Source: Cellulomonas sp. WB94 (GTDB taxonomy: Bacteria > Actinomycetota > Actinomycetes > Actinomycetales > Cellulomonadaceae). Taken from it: a stretch of 64,000 nucleotides of DNA. Shown in pieces: positions 56,477-64,000 of the stretch (position 1 is the first letter of the stretch; every line of letters starts with the position of its first letter). The position numbers were made by a program, and so were the translations under genes. The stretch covers positions 1,736,001 to 1,800,000 of the forward strand of contig NZ_QEES01000002.1 of assembly GCF_003115775.1 (NCBI RefSeq), read 5' to 3'. The notes below the pieces were generated by a model. That model was not told the origin of the DNA and did not search any database. It saw nothing but the letters and a program-made list of their open reading frames with translations.

Positions 56477-57555
56477 ACGACAGCTCGACGTCCAACAACC
56501 CCCTCAAGCGGGTCAACGCGCAGGTCGGGGACCGTTACGCGGAGATGCTGAGCCGTGTGCACGTCAACCGCGGCTCGGGGCGCATGATGCTCCTCGTCGT
56601 CGTGGCGTTCGCGGTCTTCGCCGCCCTCAAGCCGCAGGTGTTCCTCAGCCCGCTGAACATGCAGAACATCGCCATCGCCTCGCCCGAGATCGGCGTGATC
56701 GCCATCGCGATGATGCTCGCGATGCTGACCGGTGGCATCGACCTCTCGCTCGTGTCGATCGCGAACCTCTCCGCGATCACGATCTCGACGCTCTACACGA
56801 GCATCGCGGCCGGCGACCCGGCGCGCGCCGAGCAGCTCATGCCGGTGCTCGTCCTGATCGGGCTCGTCGTCGGCCTCGTGGGCGGTGCGATCAACGGCCT
56901 GCTCGTCTCGCGGGTCGGCATCACCCCGATCCTCGCGACCCTCGGCACGATGCAGATCTACAACGGCATCGCAGTCGCCTGGACCGGCGGTCGCACGTTG
57001 TACGGGTCACCCGACTCGCTCACGGCGATCGGCCACGCGACGGTGGGCGGTGTCCCCATGCTGTTCGTCGTCTTCGTCGTGATCGCGATCGCCGTCGGAG
57101 TGCTCGTGAGCCGCACCCCGTTGGGGCTCAAGATCCAGCTCCAGGGCGCCAACCCCGTAGCCGCCCGGTACTCCGGCATCAACAGCCGGCGGGTCCTCAT
57201 GAGCACCTACCTCGTCGCGGGCCTGCTCGGCGGCGTCGCGGGGATCCTGTTCATCGCCCGCAACCCGACCGCGTCGGCGGACTACGGCGCTTCCTACGTC
57301 CTGCTCGTCATCGTGATCGCCGTCCTCGGCGGGACCAACCCGGCCGGCGGCTTCGCCACCGTGTTCGGCGTCGTCCTCGCGACCCTCACGCTGCAGATCG
57401 TGGCCAGCGGCTTCACGGCCGTCCGACTGTCCTCGTACGAGTACGCGATCGCCCAGGGCGTGATCCTCATCCTGGTCATGGTCGCCGACCAGGTCACCTG
57501 GCGGCGCAGACGCATCGCACGACGCCCGGTCGGCACCGCCGCCGTCCAGGCCTGA
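56473..57555 (+). CDS. sugar ABC transporter permease (CUT2), second
   Basis: The 360-aa permease shows the same RbsC fold (AMMLAMLTGGIDLSLVSIAN; VIAVLGGTNPAGGFATVFGV). GTG 56473 overlaps the preceding stop (GTGA). It is followed by the kinase genes after 50 bp. Confidence 0.92.
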   Translation: MNDSSTSNNPLKRVNAQVGDRYAEMLSRVHVNRGSGRMMLLVVVAFAVFAALKPQVFLSPLNMQNIAIASPEIGVIAIAMMLAMLTGGIDLSLVSIANLSAITISTLYTSIAAGDPARAEQLMPVLVLIGLVVGLVGGAINGLLVSRVGITPILATLGTMQIYNGIAVAWTGGRTLYGSPDSLTAIGHATVGGVPMLFVVFVVIAIAVGVLVSRTPLGLKIQLQGANPVAARYSGINSRRVLMSTYLVAGLLGGVAGILFIARNPTASADYGASYVLLVIVIAVLGGTNPAGGFATVFGVVLATLTLQIVASGFTAVRLSSYEYAIAQGVILILVMVADQVTWRRRRIARRPVGTAAVQA

Positions 57556-57605
57556 ACCGCCCCGTCCCGCACCAACCCCACCCACGGACAGATCCAGAGG
57601 AAGAC

Positions 57606-58607
57606 ATGAAGAAGATCATCAACGAGCCAGGACGCTTCGTCGACGAGATGATCGAGGGCATCCTGCTCGCGCACCCGGACCTGGTGAAGACGCCCGGCAG
57701 CGACCCCCGCATCATGGTGCGTGCGGACGCACCGGTGGCCGGCAAGGTCGGCATCGTCACCGGCGGCGGCTCGGGCCACCTGCCCCTGTTCAAGGGCTAC
57801 GTCGGTGTCGGGCTGTGCTCCGGCGTCGCCATCGGCAACGTGTTCAGCTCACCGAGCTCGCAGCAGGTCTTCGAAGCGACCAAGGCCGTCGACGGCGGTG
57901 TCGGCGTGCTGTACCTGTACGGCAACTACGGCGGAGACGTCTTCAACTTCGACCTCGCTGCGGACCTCTCGGAGCTCGAGGACATCGAGACGCTCACCGT
58001 GGTCGGCCGCGACGACGTCGCCAGCCAGCCCAAGGAGCGCAAGGCCGACCGCCGCGGTGTCGCGGGCATCATCTTCGCCTACAAGGCGGCGGGCGCGGCG
58101 GCCGAGCGCGGCGACTCCCTCGCGGAGGTGGCCGCGATCGCCGAGGACGTGATCGAGCACACCGCGACGATGGGCATCGGCCTCTCGCCGACGATCCTGC
58201 CCACGACGGCGCAGCCGAGCTTCGACCTGCCCGACGGCGAGATGGAGGTCGGCATCGGCATCCACGGCGAGCCCGGCTTCCACCGGGGACCGCTCGAGAC
58301 TGCCGACAAGATCGCCGACCGCCTCGTCGCCGCCCTCGTCCAGGACCTCGAGCTCGCGTCCGGAGACCGCGTCGCCGTGCTCGTCAACGGGATGGGCGCA
58401 ACCCCGCTCGAGGAGCTCTACGTCCTGTACCGCCGGGTCTACCAGATCCTCGCGGGCCTCGGCGTGGAGGTGTCCAAGAACTACATCGGGGAGTACGCGA
58501 CCAGCCTGGAGATGGCCGGCGCGTCCATCTCGCTGCTCAAGCTCGACGACGCACGGCTGAGCCTCCTCCAGGCACCAGCCAACTCACCGTTCTTCAAGGA
58601 GGCGTGA
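57606..58607 (+). CDS. dhaK: DhaK-like kinase subunit
   Basis: The 333-aa protein is a DhaK homologue with the substrate-binding His220 in GIHGEPGFHRG, matching the His that covalently binds the ketose in Escherichia coli DhaK (His218), and GGGSGHLPLFKGYVG near the N-terminus. It binds a ketose such as dihydroxyacetone or a tetrulose for phosphorylation by the DhaL partner. Because it is in an ABC-transporter operon and no DhaM is present, ATP rather than PEP is the likely donor. The substrate is not determined. Confidence 0.9.
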   Translation: MKKIINEPGRFVDEMIEGILLAHPDLVKTPGSDPRIMVRADAPVAGKVGIVTGGGSGHLPLFKGYVGVGLCSGVAIGNVFSSPSSQQVFEATKAVDGGVGVLYLYGNYGGDVFNFDLAADLSELEDIETLTVVGRDDVASQPKERKADRRGVAGIIFAYKAAGAAAERGDSLAEVAAIAEDVIEHTATMGIGLSPTILPTTAQPSFDLPDGEMEVGIGIHGEPGFHRGPLETADKIADRLVAALVQDLELASGDRVAVLVNGMGATPLEELYVLYRRVYQILAGLGVEVSKNYIGEYATSLEMAGASISLLKLDDARLSLLQAPANSPFFKEA

Positions 58608-58610
58608 CCG

Positions 58611-59252
58611 ATGAAGTCCACAGCGCTCAACGAGTCCATCCGGCGCAGCCTCACAGAGCTCGTCAGCTATGCCGACGAGCTGCGCGACCTGGACCAGGCC
58701 CTCGGTGACGGGGATCTCGGCATCACCGTCTCGCTCGGTGCCGGCGCGGTGATCGAGGCGCTGGAGACGCTGTCCGACGACGCCACGCCGGCCGAGATCG
58801 CCAAGACGTGCGCCAAGGCGTTCGCCAACGCGAACCCGTCGACCATGGCCGCGCTCGTCGCCGGCGGTCTGCTCGCCGGGTCCAAGACCTGGGCGGGTCT
58901 CGACGACGTCGATGTCGCCGCCGCGGCGCAGTTCGTCCGGGCCGGGGGCGAGAACATCGCCGCGCGCGGCAAGACGCAGGTCGGGGACAAGACGATCCTC
59001 GACGCGATCATGCCCGCCGCCGACGCGCTCGCCGCAGCCCAGGACGCCACCGCTGGTCTCGCGAGCGCCATCGCCGGGGCCGAGCGCGCCGTGATCGAGA
59101 CCACCGGTCTGCAGTCTCGCCGGGGCCGTGCGTCCTGGCTCCAGGAACGCAGCATCGGCCTGCAGGACCCGGGAGCGACCGCCTTCCTGCGGTTCCTCGA
59201 GTCCTGGCGCGCGGGTCAGGCCGCGGTCGCCCAGCCTGTCACCCAGAACTGA
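58611..59252 (+). CDS. dhaL: DhaL-like kinase subunit
   Basis: The 213-aa ADP/ATP-binding subunit has the Asp-rich metal site LDQALGDGDLGITVSLGAG, where DGDHG is usual and His is replaced by Leu, then PSTMAALVAGGLLAGSKTWA and LQSRRGRASWLQERSIGLQD. It should transfer phosphate to the DhaK-bound substrate. It is four bases downstream of dhaK. Confidence 0.9.
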   Translation: MKSTALNESIRRSLTELVSYADELRDLDQALGDGDLGITVSLGAGAVIEALETLSDDATPAEIAKTCAKAFANANPSTMAALVAGGLLAGSKTWAGLDDVDVAAAAQFVRAGGENIAARGKTQVGDKTILDAIMPAADALAAAQDATAGLASAIAGAERAVIETTGLQSRRGRASWLQERSIGLQDPGATAFLRFLESWRAGQAAVAQPVTQN

Positions 59253-59261
59253 GGAGCAGCC

Positions 59262-60158
59262 ATGTCATCGATCGCCTACCTGGGCTTGGGCACGATGGGG
59301 CGCGGCATGGCCGCGAACCTCGCGCGTGCCGGCCATGACGTCACCGTCTGGAGCCGCAACCCCGCACGGGCCGAGGGTCTCGAGGGTGTGCGCGTGGCGT
59401 CGAGCATCGCCGAGGCCGTCGAGGGTCGGGAGATGGTCCTGTACTGCCTGTCCGACGACGCCGCCGTACGCGCTGTCGTCTTCGGCCAGGACGGTCTGCT
59501 CGCCTCGGTCAGGCCCGAGACGATCGTGGTGGACATGTCCACCATCAGCCCCGCGCTCTCCGACGAGGAGGCCGCGGCGTTCGCCGAGCGCGGCGTGCCG
59601 TTCCTCGACGCACCGGTGTTCGGGTCGAAGGGTGAGGCGGCCGCCGGTGGCCTCTGGGTCGTCGTCGGCGGCGACGCCGCGGTGTTCGAGCGCGTGAAGC
59701 CCGTCTTCGAGGCCGTCAGCGAGACGGTGCACCACATGGGCCCGCAGGGTTCCGGTGCGCGCATGAAGCTCGTCGGCAACCTCGTGGTGGCCGCACAGCT
59801 CGAGGCCCTGGGTGAGGCCCTGTCGCTCGGCCGGGCGGCCGGACTGGACCTGCACAGGGTGCTCGACGTCCTGCACGTGACCGACTTCAAGTCGCCGATC
59901 TTCGACGGAGTCGGGCCGGGCGTGCTCGCCGGCGACTACTCGCCCTCGTTCGCTCTCGACCTCATGCTCAAGGACGCGCGGCTCATCCAGTCGTTCGCCG
60001 GGACCCTCAACGTGCCGGTGCCCGGGACCGATGAGGTCGAGGGAGTGCTGACCGAGGCGGTCGAGCGTGGCTACGGCTCGGAGAACGCCTCGGCGCTCAT
60101 CAAGGTGGTCGCATCCCGCGCGGGCGTCGATCTCGCGGACGCGCCCGCGAGCGTCTAG
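59262..60158 (+). CDS. NAD(P)-dependent oxidoreductase, 3-hydroxyisobutyrate dehydrogenase family
   Basis: The 298-aa enzyme has IAYLGLGTMGRGMAANLARA (dinucleotide fold), DAPVFGSKGEAAAGGLWVVV and the catalytic Lys in GSGARMKLVGNLVVAA. The family oxidises beta-hydroxy acids, including four-carbon sugar acids such as threonate. It closes the operon, so it probably processes the imported compound before or after phosphorylation. GAGGAGC precedes the ATG. Confidence 0.9.
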   Translation: MSSIAYLGLGTMGRGMAANLARAGHDVTVWSRNPARAEGLEGVRVASSIAEAVEGREMVLYCLSDDAAVRAVVFGQDGLLASVRPETIVVDMSTISPALSDEEAAAFAERGVPFLDAPVFGSKGEAAAGGLWVVVGGDAAVFERVKPVFEAVSETVHHMGPQGSGARMKLVGNLVVAAQLEALGEALSLGRAAGLDLHRVLDVLHVTDFKSPIFDGVGPGVLAGDYSPSFALDLMLKDARLIQSFAGTLNVPVPGTDEVEGVLTEAVERGYGSENASALIKVVASRAGVDLADAPASV

Positions 60159-60173
60159 GAGCAGCGATCGCCG

Positions 60174-60211
60174 GGGCCGTCCCGCGGTGGCGGTGCCACG
60201 CGGGGCGGCCC
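60174..60211. terminator. imperfect hairpin between convergent genes
   Basis: GGGCCGTCCCGCGGTGG (60174-60190) pairs imperfectly with CCACGCGGGGCGGCCC (60196-60211). It lies between the ends of the DhaK operon and the multicopper oxidase gene. Confidence 0.4.
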
Positions 60212-60278
60212 TCGATCGTCGGCGACGCGGCGAGCCCGCCCGACCTGAGATCGGTCCGGTCGCCTGGGCCTGCGTCGC

Positions 60279-62042
60279 TCAGACGATGACGTAGCGCTGC
60301 ATCATGTCGTTGTCCTCGTGCTCGAGGATGTGGCAGTGCCACGCGTACTCCCCGGTGTGGGAGGCACCGATCGCGAGCGGGCCCGTCGCACCGGGGACCG
60401 TCGCCCCGAAGGGCACGCGGATGCGCGTCACCTCGCCGGGCATGGCCCTCACCGTGTCCTTCCAGCCCCGCTCGTTCGACGGCGGCTCCTTCGGAGAGCC
60501 GATGAGGAACCCGTCAACAGGCGGGCAGATCCCCGGGGGCAGGTAGGGGCCCGAACCCGGAGTGAGGTCGTCGTCCCCGTAGGTCGCCTTTACGTAGCCG
60601 TCCACGTCGAACCGCTGCCGGTTCAGCACCTGGAACTGGGTGAAGTGCAGGTGGATCGGATGCGCGTCACCCGTGGTGTTCACCAGGTCCCACTGCTCGA
60701 GCGTGTTCGACGCGACGGGGGCAAGGGCGTAGTCAGGAGAGCCGAACTCGCGGTTGTTGAGCAGGGCCATCTGCGGGGCATCCGCCTCGTCGAGGATCTC
60801 CACCAGAGTCATGGTGCGGCGCTGCGCCGGGACCAGGTCCGTGAGCGAGGTGATCGGGGCGCTGCGCAGGGTCGCCGGCAGCGGGGCGGTCCACCCCTGC
60901 GACGTACCGACCGTGAACTGCATGATCTGCGTCAGCGGCACGCCGCCGCGCCGAGCGGCCCGCGGGCCGTCAGGGAACGGCACGCGGGCCTTGGTGGTGA
61001 TGACGACCTTGGTGCCGGGGAGCAGGGGAGCGAAGTCCACGACGACGTCGGCCCTCTCCCCGGGGCCGAGGAGCAGGGAGTTGAGCCTCACCGGCGCGTT
61101 CAGCAGGCCGCCGTCGGTTCCGATCTGGAAGAACGAGAGGGCCGCGTCGCCCGCCACGAACTTGAGGTCGTAGAACCGCGCGTTCGAGCCGTTGTAGACC
61201 CGGAACCGGTACTTGCCCCGGTCGACGTCCAGATTCGGCCAGGCCTTGCCGTTGACGACCGCGACATCCCCGAAGAACTCGGGTGCCCACGGTCGCGGCG
61301 TCGTCGGGTTCTCGTTCGCGGGGTAGGCCAGCGTGCCGTCGGGGTTGAACATGCGGTCCTGCAGGACGAGCGGAACCTCGTAGGTCCCCGCCGGGAGGAG
61401 GGTGCCGTCACCGGTGTCGTAGCCGTCCCGGAGGAGGTACCCCCCGGCCAGGCCGGCGTAGACGTTGAGGCGGGTGATCCCCAGGGCATGGTCGTGATAC
61501 CAGAGGCCCGCGGCCTCCTGCGTGTTCCCGTACTCGTAGACGTACGAGCTGCCGGGCGTGAACGTCTCGAGGGGGCCGCCGTCGAAGGCCACCGTCGTGT
61601 TGCCACCGTGCAGGTGGGTTGCGGTGCGCGGGTGCGCGGCGTCGTCCGAACCCGCCGGCACCAGGGCAGGGTCGATGGCGAAGGCCAACGGATGCGTGCC
61701 CAGGTCGTTGCGCACCTCGAGGTTGAACGGCACGTTCTGCCGGGCCACGATCACCGGCCCGAGGTACGTCTGGGACCCCCCGGCGGCCCGGTAGGCGAAG
61801 GTCGGGGTCGGCGGCAGGGCCGCATGGAAGCTGTGCAGCGCGCTGACCATGGTGAGGGTCGCGCTGCCGCCCGAGGTGGCATCGACGGCGCCGAGCGCCC
61901 CGAGCGTCGGGAGCTGCTCGGTGAACAAGGTCATGCCGGCTGGCGCGGAGGCTCTGGCGCCCGTGCTCCATCGGATCGGGGCAACGAGCCCCGCCCCGAG
62001 AACCGCACCGGCCTGCAGCAGACGACGTCGGGAGATCTCCAT
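60279..62042 (-). CDS. multicopper oxidase, Tat-exported
   Basis: The 587-aa enzyme has a Tat signal (MEISRRRLLQAGAVLGAGLV) and all four copper motifs: THLHGGNTTV, LWYHDHALGI, HPIHLHFTQFQ and YAWHCHILEHEDNDMM, giving the type 1, 2 and 3 sites. It oxidises a substrate with reduction of O2 to water outside the membrane; laccase, bilirubin-oxidase-like and metal-oxidase roles are all possible. Confidence 0.94.
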   Translation of the reverse strand: MEISRRRLLQAGAVLGAGLVAPIRWSTGARASAPAGMTLFTEQLPTLGALGAVDATSGGSATLTMVSALHSFHAALPPTPTFAYRAAGGSQTYLGPVIVARQNVPFNLEVRNDLGTHPLAFAIDPALVPAGSDDAAHPRTATHLHGGNTTVAFDGGPLETFTPGSSYVYEYGNTQEAAGLWYHDHALGITRLNVYAGLAGGYLLRDGYDTGDGTLLPAGTYEVPLVLQDRMFNPDGTLAYPANENPTTPRPWAPEFFGDVAVVNGKAWPNLDVDRGKYRFRVYNGSNARFYDLKFVAGDAALSFFQIGTDGGLLNAPVRLNSLLLGPGERADVVVDFAPLLPGTKVVITTKARVPFPDGPRAARRGGVPLTQIMQFTVGTSQGWTAPLPATLRSAPITSLTDLVPAQRRTMTLVEILDEADAPQMALLNNREFGSPDYALAPVASNTLEQWDLVNTTGDAHPIHLHFTQFQVLNRQRFDVDGYVKATYGDDDLTPGSGPYLPPGICPPVDGFLIGSPKEPPSNERGWKDTVRAMPGEVTRIRVPFGATVPGATGPLAIGASHTGEYAWHCHILEHEDNDMMQRYVIV

Positions 62043-62189
62043 GTCGACGCACCCTCTCTCGGAGTGGAGCAGTCATCCAGCGTCCCACCGACATGCGCGC
62101 CGGAATAGTGACGGTCTGGGCGAAATGCCTGGCTCTGCACGGGCGTCAACGGGCCGAGCAACCGGCGTCGGGCAGCTCAGCCGGGCAGC

Positions 62190-63692
62190 TCAGCCGAGCA
62201 GCACGTACTCGTCGGCGGCCGCGTCGTACCCCAGGATCCGCCGGTTCACCTCGCCGAGCGGGCTGATGCCGTCGGGATACTGCACCCGGAACATCTCGTC
62301 GCCGCTGACCGGGTCGTAGGCGATGAGCACCGCGGGCTTGCCCGTGCTGGACGTGTCGGGTGCGAGCAGGACGTGCCGGCCGTCGGTGAACAGCGTTCCC
62401 GGGATGAGGGTGTCGTCGCCCTCACGGCTCCACAGGAGCTCGCCCGTCGCGCCGTCGAGCGCGACGATGCCCCGGGCGGTCGCGGCGTAGACGGTCCCGC
62501 GCAGGACGAGTGCCCGGGTCGTCTGGTACGCGTCGTGCGACCACCGGGCGGCCCTCGTGCCGGTGTCCCAGGCGTGCAGCGCCGTGTCGTAGCTGAGTCT
62601 CAGGCCCGGCACGCTGCCGTCGTCGACGGACGCGAACACGATCTGCCCGTCGACCGTCAGATCCCCGGCCGGGTCGCCGTCCGCAGCGAGGACGGTCATG
62701 TGGGACTTCCCGTCGCGGGTGTGCGACTGGACGGCCAGCGCACCGGTGGCGGGGTCGGTCATCCAGCTCGAGCCGACGTCGCCCTGGTAGCCGAGGTCGT
62801 CCCGCACGACGTCGCCACCCGCGGACAGGAGCGTGAGGCGGCCTTCGGGCGTCGAGTAGCCGACGAGGTCTCCGGCCCGGAAGACGTCGATCCCCATGCC
62901 GCCCTCGGCGTAGCCCGTCGTGGTCATGAGGTGCGCCTCGTGCGTCCATCGCTCCTCGCCGGTGAGCAGGTCGAAGGCGGTGACGTCACTGGAGTCCGCT
63001 GTCAGCGAGCCGACGACGACGATGTCGGCAGGCAGCAGTGCGATGGACTGCCCGCGCTCGAGGGGCCACTGCGCCTCGACCGCGCCGTCCGTGGCTGACA
63101 GGACGATCACCTCGCGCGTCGTCGCAGGGACGGCCGCGCGGCTGCGGCCGTCCTCCAAGGGCAACCCGCCGTCGGTGACGAGGCACACGACCCGGCGCGA
63201 TGTGCTGAGGTCGGTCGTGGGCGCGTTGTCGGTCTGGCAGCTGGTCCCACCCCAGACGTTCTGCGCGCCCGCGAGGGCGTCGTTCGGGCCCAGCAGCTCC
63301 GCGGTCCAGCGGGGTCCGTCCGCCGGGTCGACCCACGTGTAGCTCTGCGAACCGTCCTCGGCACGCTCGAGCCCCGCACCGGGGACGCCGAACACCTCCG
63401 CCGCGTCGGCGGCCGGGACCCGCCGCACCACGGCGAAGCTCTCGTCGACGGGGGAGAGCACGCCGGGGACCTGCGCGAGCCGGGCCACGGCTGCACTCTC
63501 ACGCGCGGTCACGACCCACTGCGCCAGACCGAGGGACACCGCCACGACCGCGGCGCCGACGATCAGCCAACGGCGTCCGACGCGCGTCCGCCCGGTCGCG
63601 TCGGGTTGTGCGCCGACGTCGGGCGGGTGGCCGACGCCGTCGTCCGAGCCGTCGAGCAGCTCGACCTCCTGCATCTCGCCGCCCCGTGCCAT
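62190..63692 (-). CDS. membrane-anchored PQQ-like beta-propeller protein
   Basis: A 500-aa protein with one N-terminal helix (RRWLIVGAAVVAVSLGLAQW) and beta-propeller blades (FDLLTGEERWTHEAHL, WDTGTRAARWSHDAY, VALDGATGELLWSREGD, AYDPVSGDEMFRV). It has the Trp-docking repeat pattern of PQQ-like domains but no quinone-binding residues can be assigned. ATG 63690-63692 precedes MARGGEMQEVELLDGSDDG. Function is unknown. Confidence 0.85.
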   Translation of the reverse strand: MARGGEMQEVELLDGSDDGVGHPPDVGAQPDATGRTRVGRRWLIVGAAVVAVSLGLAQWVVTARESAAVARLAQVPGVLSPVDESFAVVRRVPAADAAEVFGVPGAGLERAEDGSQSYTWVDPADGPRWTAELLGPNDALAGAQNVWGGTSCQTDNAPTTDLSTSRRVVCLVTDGGLPLEDGRSRAAVPATTREVIVLSATDGAVEAQWPLERGQSIALLPADIVVVGSLTADSSDVTAFDLLTGEERWTHEAHLMTTTGYAEGGMGIDVFRAGDLVGYSTPEGRLTLLSAGGDVVRDDLGYQGDVGSSWMTDPATGALAVQSHTRDGKSHMTVLAADGDPAGDLTVDGQIVFASVDDGSVPGLRLSYDTALHAWDTGTRAARWSHDAYQTTRALVLRGTVYAATARGIVALDGATGELLWSREGDDTLIPGTLFTDGRHVLLAPDTSSTGKPAVLIAYDPVSGDEMFRVQYPDGISPLGEVNRRILGYDAAADEYVLLG

Positions 63693-63784
63693 GACGAGAC
63701 AGTACCCACGGGCGTCCGCCCGTGGGGGCGAAGCGGGCACCCGCGGGCTCGCCCGGACACCTGGACGACGGCGCGCCCATCGGC

Positions 63785-63800
63785 GATAGTCGGCGCCATG
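63785..63800 (+). promoter_or_regulatory. possible leaderless promoter of the TMEM175-like gene
   Basis: GATAGT (63785-63790) lies seven bases before ATG 63798; the first base departs from TANNNT. Confidence 0.25.
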
Positions 63801-64000
63801 CGCACGAGCCGGTTGGAAGCGTTCAGCGACGGCGTCCTCGCCATCGTCATCACGATCATGGTGCTGGAGCTGCGCGTGCCGGCGTTCGAGGAGGGGCACG
63901 CCGCGACGTTCGGCGACCTCGTCGACGCCCACCTCGTCCCGGTGCTCTTCAGCTACGTCCTCAGCTTCGTGTACATCGCGATCTACTGGAACAACCACCA
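63798..64000 (+). CDS. TMEM175-family (DUF1211) channel, 5' part only
   Basis: The frame starts at ATG 63798 and continues beyond the window (67 residues seen). The first helix carries the FSDG signature (RLEAFSDGVLAIVITIMVLE), and a second helix (VLFSYVLSFVYIAIYWNN) follows. Bacterial TMEM175 proteins are potassium channels with two such repeats or one. Confidence 0.85.
   Translation, partial: MRTSRLEAFSDGVLAIVITIMVLELRVPAFEEGHAATFGDLVDAHLVPVLFSYVLSFVYIAIYWNNH

Overview
The window is about 70% GC, uses many GTG starts, packs genes into units with 4-base stop/start overlaps, and carries a BldC-type regulator, DUF3073, DUF2510, FabG4/FadA2-type genes and a C50-carotenoid operon. This points to a high-GC actinobacterium, most likely Cellulomonadaceae or a near relative. 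That assignment is inferred from gene content only.

Layout. (1) 1-1.0 kb: the end of an IS481-type element inserted into a DUF2510 membrane-protein gene. (2) 1.1-11.5 kb: a galactoside-utilisation unit on the minus strand (solute-binding lipoprotein, two permeases, GH36 alpha-galactosidase, GH2 beta-galactosidase, pentapeptide-repeat protein), with a divergent LacI regulator and two matching operator-like sites between. The alpha-galactosidase frame is broken near its C-terminus by one missing base. (3) 11.5-18.9 kb: a lipid-metabolism block (MaoC hydratase, FabG4-like reductase, thiolase on minus; TetR regulator and acyl-CoA oxidase-like enzyme on plus). (4) 19-23 kb: a secreted glucoamylase-family protein, DUF2804 and DUF2599 proteins. 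(5) 23.2-31.5 kb: purL, rsgA, a sterol-carrier-like gene, a repeat-rich membrane protein, purF and purM, then DUF3073 and bldC. (6) 31.5-34.7 kb: AlkA-type glycosylase, two holin-like envelope genes, CsbD and tRNAs Phe, Asp and Glu. (7) 34.7-37.1 kb: zincin-like metallopeptidase, LLM flavin oxidoreductase, galE. (8) 37.2-42.5 kb: crtE-crtB-crtI-crtYe-crtYf-crtEb, all translationally coupled, behind a perfect palindrome over the probable -10 box. (9) 42.5-47.5 kb: MscS channel between two GlsB/YeaQ-type genes, an HTH gene preceded by a striking 14-bp-phased 7-mer array, DinB, DUF937, a DUF3052-like gene interrupted by an amber codon, and tRNA-Lys. (10) 47.6-49.3 kb: a decayed DUF5655 gene and a SipW/TasA-like secretion pair. 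(11) 49.7-51.7 kb: SDR and XRE regulator, divergent. (12) 51.7-60.2 kb: DeoR regulator and a ribose-type ABC transporter fused in one operon to DhaK-like and DhaL-like kinase subunits and a 3-hydroxyisobutyrate-dehydrogenase-family enzyme. (13) 60.3-64 kb: Tat-exported multicopper oxidase, PQQ-like beta-propeller protein and the start of a TMEM175-family channel.

The least characterised functional unit is the DhaK/DhaL operon, which lacks a PTS DhaM partner. The strongest unexplained regulatory signals are the 7-mer array at 45056-45104, the crt palindrome at 37138-37157, and the repeated TANNNT-N6/7-RTG arrangement that suggests leaderless transcripts for several genes.
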